This document shows positions 1 to 8,330 of a stretch of DNA of 64,000 nucleotides, piece after piece. A model generated the notes under the pieces. That model made no database searches, was not told the DNA's origin, and worked only from the letters and a program-made list of their open reading frames with translations. The DNA comes from Pseudomonas sp. FP2335. Its GTDB lineage: Bacteria; Pseudomonadota; Gammaproteobacteria; Pseudomonadales; Pseudomonadaceae. The position numbers and the translations under genes were made by a program. Location of the stretch: positions 1,447,501 through 1,511,500 of the forward strand of contig NZ_CP117437.1 in the NCBI RefSeq assembly GCF_030687535.1, read 5' to 3'. How positions within the stretch are numbered: the stretch's first letter is position 1; every line of letters starts with the position of its first letter.

Positions 1-2148
1 CAGCAGCGGCGGGTCGACCCGCGTCGGCACGATGATCATCGCCGCCGACCACAACAGCGCGCCGACGGTGAAGAAGATGTTCATGCCGTCCGCCACCCAC
101 GGCAACCAGCCCGCGAGGAAGTGGTAACGCTGGCCACGGGTCAGCTCGGTGCCCTTGCCACGCAAGAGGCTTGCGGTGTGGCGCTTGATGATCTGGATTG
201 CACCATAGGCCCAGCGGAAACGCTGTTTCTTGAAGTCGATAAAGGTATCCGGCATCAAGCCCTTGCCGTAGCTGTCGTGGTAATACGCTGCCGACAGGCC
301 TTTCTCGAACACCCGTAGGCCGAGTTCGGCATCTTCACAAATGCACCAGTCGGCCCAGCCGAGTTCTTCGAGCACCGAGCGACGGGTCATGGTCATGGTG
401 CCGTGCTGGATGATCGCGTCACGGTCGTTGCGGGTGACCATGCCGATATGGAAGAAGCCCTTGTATTCCGCGTAGCAGAGCTTCTTGAAGGTGCTTTCGT
501 TCTGGTCGCGGTAATCCTGCGGCGACTGCACCACCGCGATTTTCGGGTCGGCGAAGTGCGGCACCATGTGCTTGAGCCAGTTCGGCGATACGCAGTAATC
601 GGAGTCGATCACCGCGATCACTTCGGCATCCTTGGCGGTGTGCGGGATCAAGTAGTTCAACGCGCCACCCTTGAAACCGGCCAGGGGCGCGACGTGGAAG
701 AACTTGAAGCGCGGGCCGAGGGTTTCGCAGTAGTCGCGCACCGGCTCCCAGACGGCCGGGTCCTTGGTGTTGTTGTCGATGATCAGGACTTCGTAGTCCG
801 GGTAATCGAGGGCGGCCAGGGCGTCGAGGGTCTGTTTGACCATCTCCGGCGGCTCGTTGTAGCAGGGCACGTGGATCGACACTTTCGGGCGGTAGTCCGA
901 ATCCCCTTCAACCGGCAGGAATTCACGCCGGCGCTTGTGGGTCCACACCGCTTCCGCCAGTTCGTGGGCCTCGGTCAGCAACACGATAAACACGCCCAGC
1001 GCGCCAAGGGCCAGGAGAATGCCAACGGTGACACTGAACCAGGTGCTGTATTGCTGGCTGTAGTCGTAACCGATCCACACCAGCACCGAACCGCACAGGA
1101 ACGCGATAAAGGTCAGGAAGGTCCGACCCCGCTGGCGCAGCGCCGAGCCGTCGATCATCAGCAGGGTCAGGGACAGCAGCGCGAGCACCACCGAACCGAT
1201 GGCGAGTACGCGCCACTGCGGGATCGCGACGACCGGGCCTTCAAAGTTGAATTTCTGCTGGCGCGCGCCGTTGAATACGCCCCAGTAAGCACCGGCCGAG
1301 CCTTCGTCGCTGACTTTCCACGGCTGATCGAAGGCCTCGATCACGAAGTAGTTGTAGCCCTGGCGGTTCAGCTTATTCACCAGCGTACGCAGGTAAATCG
1401 CCTGGTCGGCCGGCGACGTTTCGTTGCCACCGCGCATGCGCCCGTTACTCGGCCAGCCAACTTCCGACAGCAGCAGCGGCTTTTTCGGGAACAGCTTCTT
1501 CAGATCCTTGGCACGGTCGAGTACGTACTGGCCGGCCTTGTCCATCGGAATGTATTCCCAGAACGGCAGGATGTGCGCGGCGATCAGGTCGACGTGCTTG
1601 GCCAGTTGCGGGTTCTTTTCCCAGATGTCCCATTGCTCGGATGTGGTGACCGGCACTTTGACGGCGGCGCGCACCCGATCCAGCAGCACGATCAGCGCTT
1701 CTGGAGTGATGTCCTTGCGGAACACGGCTTCGTTACCCACCACGACCCGCACCACGCTGCGCGAGCTGTTGGCGATTTCGATGGCGCGCTGGATTTCCCG
1801 TTCGTTGCGTTCAAGGTCGGGGCTGATCCAGATCCCCAGGGTCACCCGCAGGCCGAACTCTTCGGCCAGTTTGGGGATGTCACCCAGGGTGCCGTCCACC
1901 GAGTAGGTACGGATGTTGTCCGTCAGCTTGCTCATGATCTCAAGGTCACGACGCATCTCGTCGTCGCTTGGGAACTGGTTTTTCTGTGGGTACTGGCCTT
2001 GCTGGAACGGCGAGTAGGAAAAACCGGAGATCTGTTCAGGCCAGTTGGGAGCGGTGACCGGGCGGTTGATCAGCGCCCAGAAGCCGGTGAACAGCGCGGC
2101 AATTGCCAGCACGATCACCAGATTGAGTCCAAATTTACGCGATGCCAT
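1..2148 (-). CDS. ndvB: GH17-GT2 fusion beta-glucan glucosyltransferase (NdvB-like), 3' part beyond window
   Basis: Inner-membrane enzyme predicted to polymerise beta-(1,3)-linked (cyclic/periplasmic) glucan from UDP-glucose. The N-terminus has one membrane segment (about residues 5-24). A GH17-like glucanase fold follows to about residue 290, with GWPSNGRMRGGNE and the preceding SE typical of that family. Three membrane segments (about 305-395) lead into a GT2 catalytic domain: VPCYNEPP near 423, the DSDYC (DxD) metal site near 515, CEDAE near 604 and QRFRW near 643. A further hydrophobic segment lies around 675-705. The frame is open at base 1, so the C-terminus is missing here (716 codons seen). 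The start is the ATG at 2148 before MASRKFG. It is divergent from tcdA. The domain order and Pseudomonas context favour NdvB over OpgH, which lacks GH17. Confidence 0.85.
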   Translation of the reverse strand, partial: MASRKFGLNLVIVLAIAALFTGFWALINRPVTAPNWPEQISGFSYSPFQQGQYPQKNQFPSDDEMRRDLEIMSKLTDNIRTYSVDGTLGDIPKLAEEFGLRVTLGIWISPDLERNEREIQRAIEIANSSRSVVRVVVGNEAVFRKDITPEALIVLLDRVRAAVKVPVTTSEQWDIWEKNPQLAKHVDLIAAHILPFWEYIPMDKAGQYVLDRAKDLKKLFPKKPLLLSEVGWPSNGRMRGGNETSPADQAIYLRTLVNKLNRQGYNYFVIEAFDQPWKVSDEGSAGAYWGVFNGARQQKFNFEGPVVAIPQWRVLAIGSVVLALLSLTLLMIDGSALRQRGRTFLTFIAFLCGSVLVWIGYDYSQQYSTWFSVTVGILLALGALGVFIVLLTEAHELAEAVWTHKRRREFLPVEGDSDYRPKVSIHVPCYNEPPEMVKQTLDALAALDYPDYEVLIIDNNTKDPAVWEPVRDYCETLGPRFKFFHVAPLAGFKGGALNYLIPHTAKDAEVIAVIDSDYCVSPNWLKHMVPHFADPKIAVVQSPQDYRDQNESTFKKLCYAEYKGFFHIGMVTRNDRDAIIQHGTMTMTRRSVLEELGWADWCICEDAELGLRVFEKGLSAAYYHDSYGKGLMPDTFIDFKKQRFRWAYGAIQIIKRHTASLLRGKGTELTRGQRYHFLAGWLPWVADGMNIFFTVGALLWSAAMIIVPTRVDPPLL

Positions 2149-2365
2149 GGTTATGTCGGGTTCCAAAGGGTGTGGAACGAAAAGAGGTGTCGGCCTGCGC
2201 CGAACGGCGCGCATCCTACACCGGCCTTTCCCTGAGCGTATAGCAGACAGAGAAAAGCCGGACGTTAGTCAGCGAAAGGCCATCTAAGTTCTTTACTTGT
2301 AGCTTGTCGCTTCGAACTTGTCGCTCTGTAGTCCATAATGCGCGCCGGTTTTTGGGGTAATGGTC
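2149..2365. other. ndvB-tcdA divergent intergenic region
   Basis: This 217-base spacer must hold both promoters. It contains a GC hairpin around 2204-2218 (gcgccgaacggcgc) and a nearly repeated cttgtcgct at 2303-2311 and 2317-2325. A possible minus-10 for tcdA (cataat) lies at 2334-2339, but I see no convincing minus-35 at the right spacing. Confidence 0.3.
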
Positions 2366-3175
2366 ATGAGTACAGAAGATCCACGGTTTGCAGGCGTCGC
2401 CCGCTTGTATGGCATTGAAGGCCTGGAACGCTTGAAAGCGGCCCATGTGGCGATCGTCGGCGTCGGCGGCGTGGGCTCCTGGGCGGCGGAAGCCATGGCC
2501 CGTTGCGGTGTGGGCGAGATTTCGCTGTTTGACCTGGATGACGTGTGCGTCAGCAACAGCAACCGCCAGTTGCATGCGCTGGACAGCACCGTAGGCAAAC
2601 CCAAAGTCGAGGTGATGGCCGATCGCTTGCGCGGCATTAATCCGGATTGCGTGGTGCATGCGGTGGCGGACTTCGTCACCCGCGACACCATGGCCGAATA
2701 CATCACGCCGAACATCGACTGCGTGATCGACTGCATCGATGCCGTGAATGCCAAGGCGGCGCTGATCGCCTGGTGCAAGCGCCGCAAGATCCAGATCATC
2801 ACCACTGGCGGCGCCGGCGGGCAGATCGACCCGACGCTGATCCAGGTGTGTGACCTGAACCGCACGTTCAACGACCCGCTGGCGTCGAAAGTGCGCTCGA
2901 CCTTGCGTCGGGACTACGGTTTCTCGCGCACCGTGACGCGCCATTACAGCGTGCCGTGCGTGTTCTCCACCGAGCAGCTGCGCTATCCCAAGCCGGATGG
3001 CAGCATCTGTTTGCAGAAGAGTTTTGTCGGCGATGGGGTGAAGCTGGACTGTGCCGGTGGGTTTGGGGCGGTGATGATGGTGACGGCCACGTTCGGCATG
3101 GTGGCGGCGACCAAGGCCGTGGACAAGATTGTGGCCGGGGTGCGCAGGCCTTCAGAGCGTGTTAAACCCGCCTAG
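2366..3175 (+). CDS. tcdA: tRNA threonylcarbamoyladenosine dehydratase TcdA (CsdL)
   Basis: E1-like, ATP-dependent enzyme that cyclises t6A37 of ANN-decoding tRNAs to ct6A in the cytoplasm. The N-terminal Rossmann nucleotide-binding motif GVGGVGSWAAEAMARCG (about residues 33-49) and DLDDVCVSNSNRQ follow the ThiF/MoeB/HesA pattern, and the length of 269 aa is normal. Two in-frame ATGs exist (2360 and 2366). The GGGG at 2354-2357 sits 8 bases before the second and only 2 before the first, so 2366 is preferred. It converges on csdE across a REPIN. CsdA/CsdE, its sulfur-transfer partners in E. coli, are the next genes, so the whole CSD set is local. Confidence 0.93.
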   Translation: MSTEDPRFAGVARLYGIEGLERLKAAHVAIVGVGGVGSWAAEAMARCGVGEISLFDLDDVCVSNSNRQLHALDSTVGKPKVEVMADRLRGINPDCVVHAVADFVTRDTMAEYITPNIDCVIDCIDAVNAKAALIAWCKRRKIQIITTGGAGGQIDPTLIQVCDLNRTFNDPLASKVRSTLRRDYGFSRTVTRHYSVPCVFSTEQLRYPKPDGSICLQKSFVGDGVKLDCAGGFGAVMMVTATFGMVAATKAVDKIVAGVRRPSERVKPA

Positions 3176-3201
3176 GTTCCAGAACCTTGCACAATTCAAA
3201 A

Positions 3202-3290
3202 TGTGGGAGCGGGCTTGCTCGCGAATGCGCTGGTTCAGGCAATGATGTATCGACTGGCACACTGCTTTCGCGAGCAAGCCCGCTCCCACA
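3202..3290. repeat. REPIN, type A (tgtgggagcgggcttgctcg arms)
   Basis: Two inverted copies of a REP sequence (arms 3202-3224 and 3268-3290) begin and end with tgtgggagcggg / cccgctcccaca, around a short unique loop. This is the classic P. fluorescens REP doublet. It fills the gap between the convergent ends of tcdA and csdE, where it can fold as a long hairpin at both transcript ends. Confidence 0.9.
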
Positions 3291-3291
3291 G

Positions 3292-3705
3292 TTAGCCTTG
3301 TGTACGGCTTAGTTCTCGCATGCGCTGCAGCACTGCATTCAAGCCATTGCTGCGCGACGATGATAATTGGCGGGAAAGTCCTAATTGATTGAACCAGTCG
3401 TGCAGATCGACGGCTTGCAGTTCAACGGCCGACAACCCATTCACCCGCGCCAGCAGCAACGCCACCAGTCCCCGAATCATCCGTGCATCACTGGCGGCAG
3501 CAAACTGCCAATGCCCGTCTTGCAAGCGCCCCACCAACCACACCAGGCTTTCACAGCCCTGCACCAGGTTGGCGTCGACTTTATCTTCCGCGGCCAGGGC
3601 CGGCAAACGCTCGCCCCATTGCATCAGCATGCGCGCGCGCTGTTCCCAACTGCCTACCGCCTGGAAGGCCTCCAGTGCAGCGACTGCCTCCACCGGCAGG
3701 CTCAT
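3292..3705 (-). CDS. csdE: Sulfur acceptor protein CsdE (SufE family)
   Basis: SufE-type protein that accepts persulfide sulfur from the cysteine desulfurase CsdA. It is 137 aa, the usual family length, with the acceptor cysteine in VQGCESLVWLVG (Cys about residue 50) and the conserved MIRGLVALLLARVNG segment. Its ATG overlaps the csdA stop by four bases (ATGA), so the two are translationally coupled. SufE itself is the alternative name, but pairing with csdA and tcdA favours CsdE. Confidence 0.9.
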   Translation of the reverse strand: MSLPVEAVAALEAFQAVGSWEQRARMLMQWGERLPALAAEDKVDANLVQGCESLVWLVGRLQDGHWQFAAASDARMIRGLVALLLARVNGLSAVELQAVDLHDWFNQLGLSRQLSSSRSNGLNAVLQRMRELSRTQG

Positions 3706-4907
3706 CGCAGCATATCCAGCGCCTGATCCAGTGCTTCAAAAAAGCGCTCCAGATCGTCGGAATCGTTATACAGCGCCAGCGATACACGGATTGCCCCCGA
3801 CAAATGCATCGCCTTGAGCAACGGCATCGCGCAATGGTGCCCGGCGCGCACGGCAATACCTTGTTCAGTCAGCAGGTGGGCGAGATCAGCGTTGTGCACG
3901 CCTTCGACCACGAAGCTGACCAGGGCCACCTGGGGCGATCCCAATACCTGTACGCCGTTGCGTGCTTTGAGCCCGCGCAACAGGTAGTCGTGCAGGGCCG
4001 CTTCATGGGCGATCACGGCGTCGGCGTCCAGTGAACTCAGGTAATCCAGGCTGGCGCCCAGGCCGATCACGCCTGCAATCGGCGGCGTACCGGCTTCAAA
4101 CCCCAGGGGCGCCGGACGGAAGCTGGCGCTGTGGTAATCGGCCTGTTGCACCATCTCGCCGCCGAACTGCCAGTGGCGCAGGTGATGCAGCGCTTCATTG
4201 CGGCCAAACAACACGCCGACGCCATCCGGGCCGTAGAGTTTGTGGCTGGAGAAAACGTAGAAATCGCAAGCCAGGGCCTGCACGTCGTGGCGGCCGTGGA
4301 CGATGCCCTGGGCGCCGTCCACCACGCTCAGGGCGCCATGGGCCTTGGCCAGTGCGAGCAAGGCGTCCAACGGCTGCCAGGCGCCGAGTACGTTGGACAG
4401 CTGGCTCACCGCCAGCAGGCGCGTGCGCGGGCCGATCAACTCACTGGCGGCGGCGAGGTCGATCACGCCGTCATCGCCCAGTGGCAATACCACCAGCGTC
4501 AGCGCGCGGCGTTTGGCCAGTTGCTGCCAGGGCAACAGGTTGGCGTGGTGTTCCAGGGCGCTGATGACAATCTCATCGCCCGCATTGAATAGATGCTCCA
4601 GGCCATAGGCCAAGAGGTTCAGCGCAGAGGTTGCGCCGTGGGTGAAGACGATCTGCCCGCTGTCGCCTGCGTTCAGCCACTGCGCGACCTTGCTGCGGCT
4701 GTCTTCGAATGCCTGGGTCGCATGGGCCCCCGGCAGGTGCTGGGCGCGGTGCACATTGGCTGCGCCATTGGCGTAGTAATGGCTGATGGCGTCCAGCAAG
4801 GCCTGGGGTTTTTGCGTGGTTGCGGCGTTGTCCAGGTAGGTCTGGTCTTGCCGTTGCAGGGTGGCGATGGCCGGGAAATCGGCGCGCCAGGGAGAGGGCA
4901 CTAGCAT
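3702..4907 (-). CDS. csdA: Cysteine desulfurase CsdA (SufS/CsdA class V aminotransferase)
   Basis: PLP enzyme that removes sulfur from cysteine (and Se from selenocysteine), forming an enzyme persulfide for CsdE. The Schiff-base lysine is in SSHKLYGPDGVG (about residue 222) and the catalytic cysteine in RAGHHCAMPLL (about 359), the group II pattern. Length 401 aa from the ATG at 4907. A TTG nine bases upstream (4916) is also in frame, and neither has a strong Shine-Dalgarno. It lies 64 bases after dapD on the same strand, with a stem-loop in the gap. Confidence 0.93.
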   Translation of the reverse strand: MLVPSPWRADFPAIATLQRQDQTYLDNAATTQKPQALLDAISHYYANGAANVHRAQHLPGAHATQAFEDSRSKVAQWLNAGDSGQIVFTHGATSALNLLAYGLEHLFNAGDEIVISALEHHANLLPWQQLAKRRALTLVVLPLGDDGVIDLAAASELIGPRTRLLAVSQLSNVLGAWQPLDALLALAKAHGALSVVDGAQGIVHGRHDVQALACDFYVFSSHKLYGPDGVGVLFGRNEALHHLRHWQFGGEMVQQADYHSASFRPAPLGFEAGTPPIAGVIGLGASLDYLSSLDADAVIAHEAALHDYLLRGLKARNGVQVLGSPQVALVSFVVEGVHNADLAHLLTEQGIAVRAGHHCAMPLLKAMHLSGAIRVSLALYNDSDDLERFFEALDQALDMLR

Positions 4908-4926
4908 GGTGTTCAAGACTCGTATA

Positions 4927-4952
4927 AGCGAGCCCCAGGGTCGGGGCCCGCT
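4927..4952 (-). terminator. Stem-loop between dapD and csdA
   Basis: Stem agcg-(a)-gcccc / ggggc-(c)-cgct with loop agggtc. On the minus strand it follows the dapD stop by 19 bases. There is no U-tract, so it may be a weak or Rho-assisted terminator or an RNA-stability element. Confidence 0.4.
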
Positions 4953-4971
4953 AGTGGCATCGAGTGGCTGC

Positions 4972-6006
4972 TTAGTTGTGAGCGTGCAGCGCTTCGTTCA
5001 GTTCGATGGCCGATTTGTGGGTTTTGCACTCCACGGCACCGGTCTCGGAGTTGCGGCGGAACAGCAGGTCCGGCTGGCCGGCCAGATCACGTGCCTTGAC
5101 CACCTTGACCAGTTGGTTCTGCTCGTCCAGCAGCGCGACCTTGGTCCCGGCGGTGACGTACAGGCCCGATTCCACGGTGTTGCGGTCGCCCAACGGGATA
5201 CCGATACCGGCGTTCGCGCCGATCAGGCAGCCTTCGCCCACCTTGATCACGATGTTGCCGCCGCCCGACAGGGTACCCATGGTGGAGCAACCGCCGCCCA
5301 GGTCGGAACCCTTGCCGACGAACACGCCAGCCGACACACGGCCTTCGATCATGCCCGGGCCTTCGGTGCCGGCGTTGAAGTTAACGAAGCCTTCGTGCAT
5401 CACGGTGGTGCCTTCGCCCACGTAGGCGCCGAGGCGGATCCGCGCGGCGTCAGCGATACGCACGCCGGTCGGGACCACGTAGTCGGTCATTTTCGGGAAC
5501 TTGTCCACCGAGAACACTTCCAGCAGCTCGCCACGCAGGCGGGCTTCCAGCTGGCGCTCTGGCAGTTCGCCGAGATCGATCGCGCCCTGGCTGGTCCACG
5601 CCACGTTCGGCAGCTGCGGGAACACACCGGCCAGGCTCAGGCCGTGGGGCTTGACCAGGCGATGGGACAGCAGGTGCAGCTTGAGGTAGGCCTCAGGCGT
5701 GGAGGTCAGCGCGGCGTCTTCGGCCAGCAGGGTGGCGACCAGCGGGGTGTGGCTTTCAGCCAGGCGATTGAGCAGTGCAGCCTGGGTGGCGTCGACGTTC
5801 TTGAGTGCATCGGCCAGTTGCAGCGCCTGGCTGATGGTGAAGGTGATCGCCTGGTTGCCTTCGGTGTAGCCGAGGATCGGCGCGATGGCGGCGACGATCT
5901 CTGCCGACGGGTTGAGCAGCGGTTGTGCGTAAAACACTTCCAGCCAAGCACCTTGGCGGTTCTGAGTGCCGACGCCGAAGCCCAGGCTGAACAGGGAATT
6001 GGACAT
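4972..6006 (-). CDS. dapD: 2,3,4,5-tetrahydropyridine-2,6-dicarboxylate N-succinyltransferase
   Basis: Succinylates tetrahydrodipicolinate in the succinylase branch of meso-DAP/lysine synthesis; the product's ketone is later aminated by DapC, encoded about 3 kb away. The 344-aa protein is the long, Pseudomonas/actinobacterial-type DapD. A helical N-terminal half is followed by a left-handed beta helix of hexapeptide repeats (about residues 180-310), e.g. GAYVGEGTTVMHEGFVN and GVFVGKGSDLGGGCSTMG. ATG start at 6006. It is the second gene of the minus-strand run ArsC-family reductase - dapD - csdA - csdE. Confidence 0.95.
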   Translation of the reverse strand: MSNSLFSLGFGVGTQNRQGAWLEVFYAQPLLNPSAEIVAAIAPILGYTEGNQAITFTISQALQLADALKNVDATQAALLNRLAESHTPLVATLLAEDAALTSTPEAYLKLHLLSHRLVKPHGLSLAGVFPQLPNVAWTSQGAIDLGELPERQLEARLRGELLEVFSVDKFPKMTDYVVPTGVRIADAARIRLGAYVGEGTTVMHEGFVNFNAGTEGPGMIEGRVSAGVFVGKGSDLGGGCSTMGTLSGGGNIVIKVGEGCLIGANAGIGIPLGDRNTVESGLYVTAGTKVALLDEQNQLVKVVKARDLAGQPDLLFRRNSETGAVECKTHKSAIELNEALHAHN

Positions 6007-6039
6007 GCTGTTACCTCTACAAAAATGGAAAGGGCTGGC

Positions 6040-6402
6040 CTACTTGAGGGCCGCCGAATAGCTATCTGGCTTGAAGCCAATCAGGGTTCTGTCACCGAGA
6101 TCGAGCACCGGGCGCTTGATCATCGAGGGTTGTGCGAGCATCAATTCAATGGCTTTCGACTGATCGAGATCGGCTTTGCGTTCGTCTTCGAGTTTGCGAA
6201 AGGTGGTGCCCGCACGGTTCAAAACCACCTGCCAACCGTGCTCATTGCACCATTGGGTCAAGTGTTCGCGGTCGATACCGGCCGTTTTGTAGTCGTGGAA
6301 CTCGTAGCTCACCCCGTGCTCATCGAGCCAGGTGCGCGCCTTTTTCATGGTGTCGCAGGCTTTGATGCCGAAAAGGTGCAAGGTTTTGCTTGAAACGGTC
6401 AA
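6040..6402 (-). CDS. ArsC/Spx-family reductase (YffB-like)
   Basis: Thioredoxin-fold protein of the ArsC/Spx superfamily, 120 aa. It has the single-cysteine GIKACDTMKKARTWL motif near the N-terminus and RAGTTFRKL and IKRPVL further on, as in E. coli YffB. YffB-type proteins bind glutathione, and their physiological substrate is not settled. The best start is a TTG at 6402 preceded by a strong GGGGGG Shine-Dalgarno (6411-6416); no upstream ATG fits. The stop is 33 bases before dapD, suggesting co-transcription. Confidence 0.85.
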   Translation of the reverse strand: MTVSSKTLHLFGIKACDTMKKARTWLDEHGVSYEFHDYKTAGIDREHLTQWCNEHGWQVVLNRAGTTFRKLEDERKADLDQSKAIELMLAQPSMIKRPVLDLGDRTLIGFKPDSYSAALK

Positions 6403-6617
6403 GGAATTGCCCCCCTTTGGACCAATGAAAACGCAAGGTCACGGATTATGCCACGACCGGCGGCCTGTGGTGCCGCTCGTCATGCCAGCGTGCGACTTAT
6501 GTGCAAATGCCGGGCGGCAGCCGAGGCAGGTAACATAGCTGGCTAATATGGCACTTCAAAGGCGCGGCATTGCCTTATGTGTTTCATAGCAAGTCGATTG
6601 TCCGGGAACCCCGCGTT

Positions 6618-8261
6618 ATGCAAACCGCCTATACCGTTCTAATCATGCTGATGCTGGTCAGCGTTTCGCGTCTGGTCGGGCGTGTCATTCCTTTGCCGTT
6701 GCCCTTGGTGCAGATCGGCGCAGGCGCCTTGCTGGCCTGGCCGACGCTGGGGTTGCATGTGGCGCTTGACCCGGAGTTGTTCCTGTTTCTGTTCCTGCCG
6801 CCGCTGTTGTTTTCCGATGGCTGGCGCATGCCCAAGCGTGAGTTGTGGCGGCTGCGCGGGCCGATCCTGACGTTGGCGGTGGGGCTGGTGCTGTTTACCG
6901 TGGTCGGCGCCGGTTACTTCATTCATTGGCTTTTGCCTACGATCCCACTGCCTGTGGCCTTCGCCCTGGCGGCAGTGCTGTCGCCGACGGATGCCGTGGC
7001 AGTGTCGGCCATTTCCCAGAATCGTTTGCCCACGCCGTTGATGCATATGCTTCAGGGGGAGGCCTTGATGAATGATGCTTCGGGCCTGGTGACGTTCAAG
7101 TTCGCCCTGGCTGCGGCGTTGACCGGAGTGTTTTCCCTGGCGGATGCCGGCCTCACGTTTGTGTTGGTGGCCGCCGGCGGCTTGGCCGTTGGCGTGGCGT
7201 TGAGCTGGCTGGTCGGTCGCTTGCGTGCGTGGATGATCGCGCGGGGTTGGGACGACCCGGCGACTCACGTGGTGTTCATGTTGCTGCTGCCCTTCGCCGC
7301 GTATGTGCTGGCTGAGCGTTTGGGGGCATCGGGGATTCTCTCGGCGGTGGCAGCGGGCATGATGCAAAGCTGGCTCGACCTGTTGCCGCGCCAGACCAGT
7401 ACGCGCTTGCTCAATCGCAGCGTCTGGTCGCTGTTGGAGTTTGCTTTCAACGGCTTGATCTTCCTGCTGCTGGGCTTGCAACTGCCGGACATCATCAAGG
7501 CGGTGGTCAGTCATGAGCCGACGCTGTGGCCGACGTTGTTGTATCGCTGCCTGGACGTGATCGCGATCTTCCTGGTGTTGCTGGTGCTGCGATTTATCTG
7601 GGTGCAGAGCATCTGGCGGCTGTCGGGTTTGTTGCGCAGGCTGCGTGGGAAAAGTGAGCTGACCCTGGTGCCGACCGCGCGCTCATGCTGGCTTCTGACG
7701 GTCGGCGGTGTGCGGGGGGCGGTGACCCTGGCGGGTGTGATGTCGGTGCCGTTGCTGCTGGCGCCGGGCCAGGCCTTCCCTGAGCGCGACTTGCTGATCT
7801 TTATCGCCGCTGGCGTGATCCTGCTGTCGCTGGTCGCCGCCTGCATCGCCTTGCCGCTGTTGTTGCGCGGCGTCGAAAAGAGCCCCGATGAGAAGCGCCA
7901 CAACGAGGTTCGCGAGGCCTGGAAGAAAACCGCCGTGGCCGCGATCCATGCCCTGGAAGCCGAAGAGCCTGTGGAAAGCGACAACCAGGACGCCGCCCAG
8001 GCCGCGCTTGCTGCTGAGTTGAAGGCACGCCTGATGTCGGAGTATCGCCATCAGTTGGACGTGTTCAACGACTCCGCCGAAGCCCAGGCGCTGGCTCGCC
8101 AGATGGACCTGCTTGAGCGCAAGTTACGCCTCAAGGCCCTGCGGGCGCAGCGCCTGGAGTTGTACAGCTTGAGCCGTCATCACCAGATTGGTGATGACGT
8201 GTTGCGGGAGGTGTTGGCCGAGTTGGATATGAGCGAGGCGAACCTGGGCTCGCTGAAATGA
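6618..8261 (+). CDS. CPA1-family Na+/H+ antiporter (NhaP type)
   Basis: Inner-membrane cation/proton exchanger of 547 aa. About 12 hydrophobic segments span residues 1-410, with the family motifs LSPTDAVAVSAI (about residues 125-136) and EALMNDASGLVTFKFA (about 149-164), which hold the ion-binding Asp residues. A soluble tail of about 130 charged, coiled-coil-prone residues follows, as in bacterial CPA1 exchangers. The reading frame stays open upstream to a TTG at 6570, but the ATG at 6618 (MQTAYTVL) begins directly with the first membrane segment and is preferred. P. aeruginosa has an antiporter gene at the same place (PA3660, from memory). Confidence 0.88.
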   Translation: MQTAYTVLIMLMLVSVSRLVGRVIPLPLPLVQIGAGALLAWPTLGLHVALDPELFLFLFLPPLLFSDGWRMPKRELWRLRGPILTLAVGLVLFTVVGAGYFIHWLLPTIPLPVAFALAAVLSPTDAVAVSAISQNRLPTPLMHMLQGEALMNDASGLVTFKFALAAALTGVFSLADAGLTFVLVAAGGLAVGVALSWLVGRLRAWMIARGWDDPATHVVFMLLLPFAAYVLAERLGASGILSAVAAGMMQSWLDLLPRQTSTRLLNRSVWSLLEFAFNGLIFLLLGLQLPDIIKAVVSHEPTLWPTLLYRCLDVIAIFLVLLVLRFIWVQSIWRLSGLLRRLRGKSELTLVPTARSCWLLTVGGVRGAVTLAGVMSVPLLLAPGQAFPERDLLIFIAAGVILLSLVAACIALPLLLRGVEKSPDEKRHNEVREAWKKTAVAAIHALEAEEPVESDNQDAAQAALAAELKARLMSEYRHQLDVFNDSAEAQALARQMDLLERKLRLKALRAQRLELYSLSRHHQIGDDVLREVLAELDMSEANLGSLK

Positions 8262-8330
8262 CCCGTCAGTATCCTATACCTCGCACCTTACTGGCAGCGT
8301 GCAGGCGTGGTGTCCTCACCTGGCTGAATA

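Noticed and set aside
1..2148. OpgH/MdoH identification
   Set aside because: The N-terminal GH17-like domain and motif layout fit NdvB-type proteins, not OpgH.
403..2235. 610-aa plus-strand ORF opposite ndvB
   Set aside because: Low-complexity His/Arg/Gln-rich translation; antisense shadow of a well-motifed GH17-GT2 gene.
3202..3290. Possible CRISPR-like repeat
   Set aside because: Inverted doublets, dispersed singly, no spacer array and no cas genes; these are REPINs.
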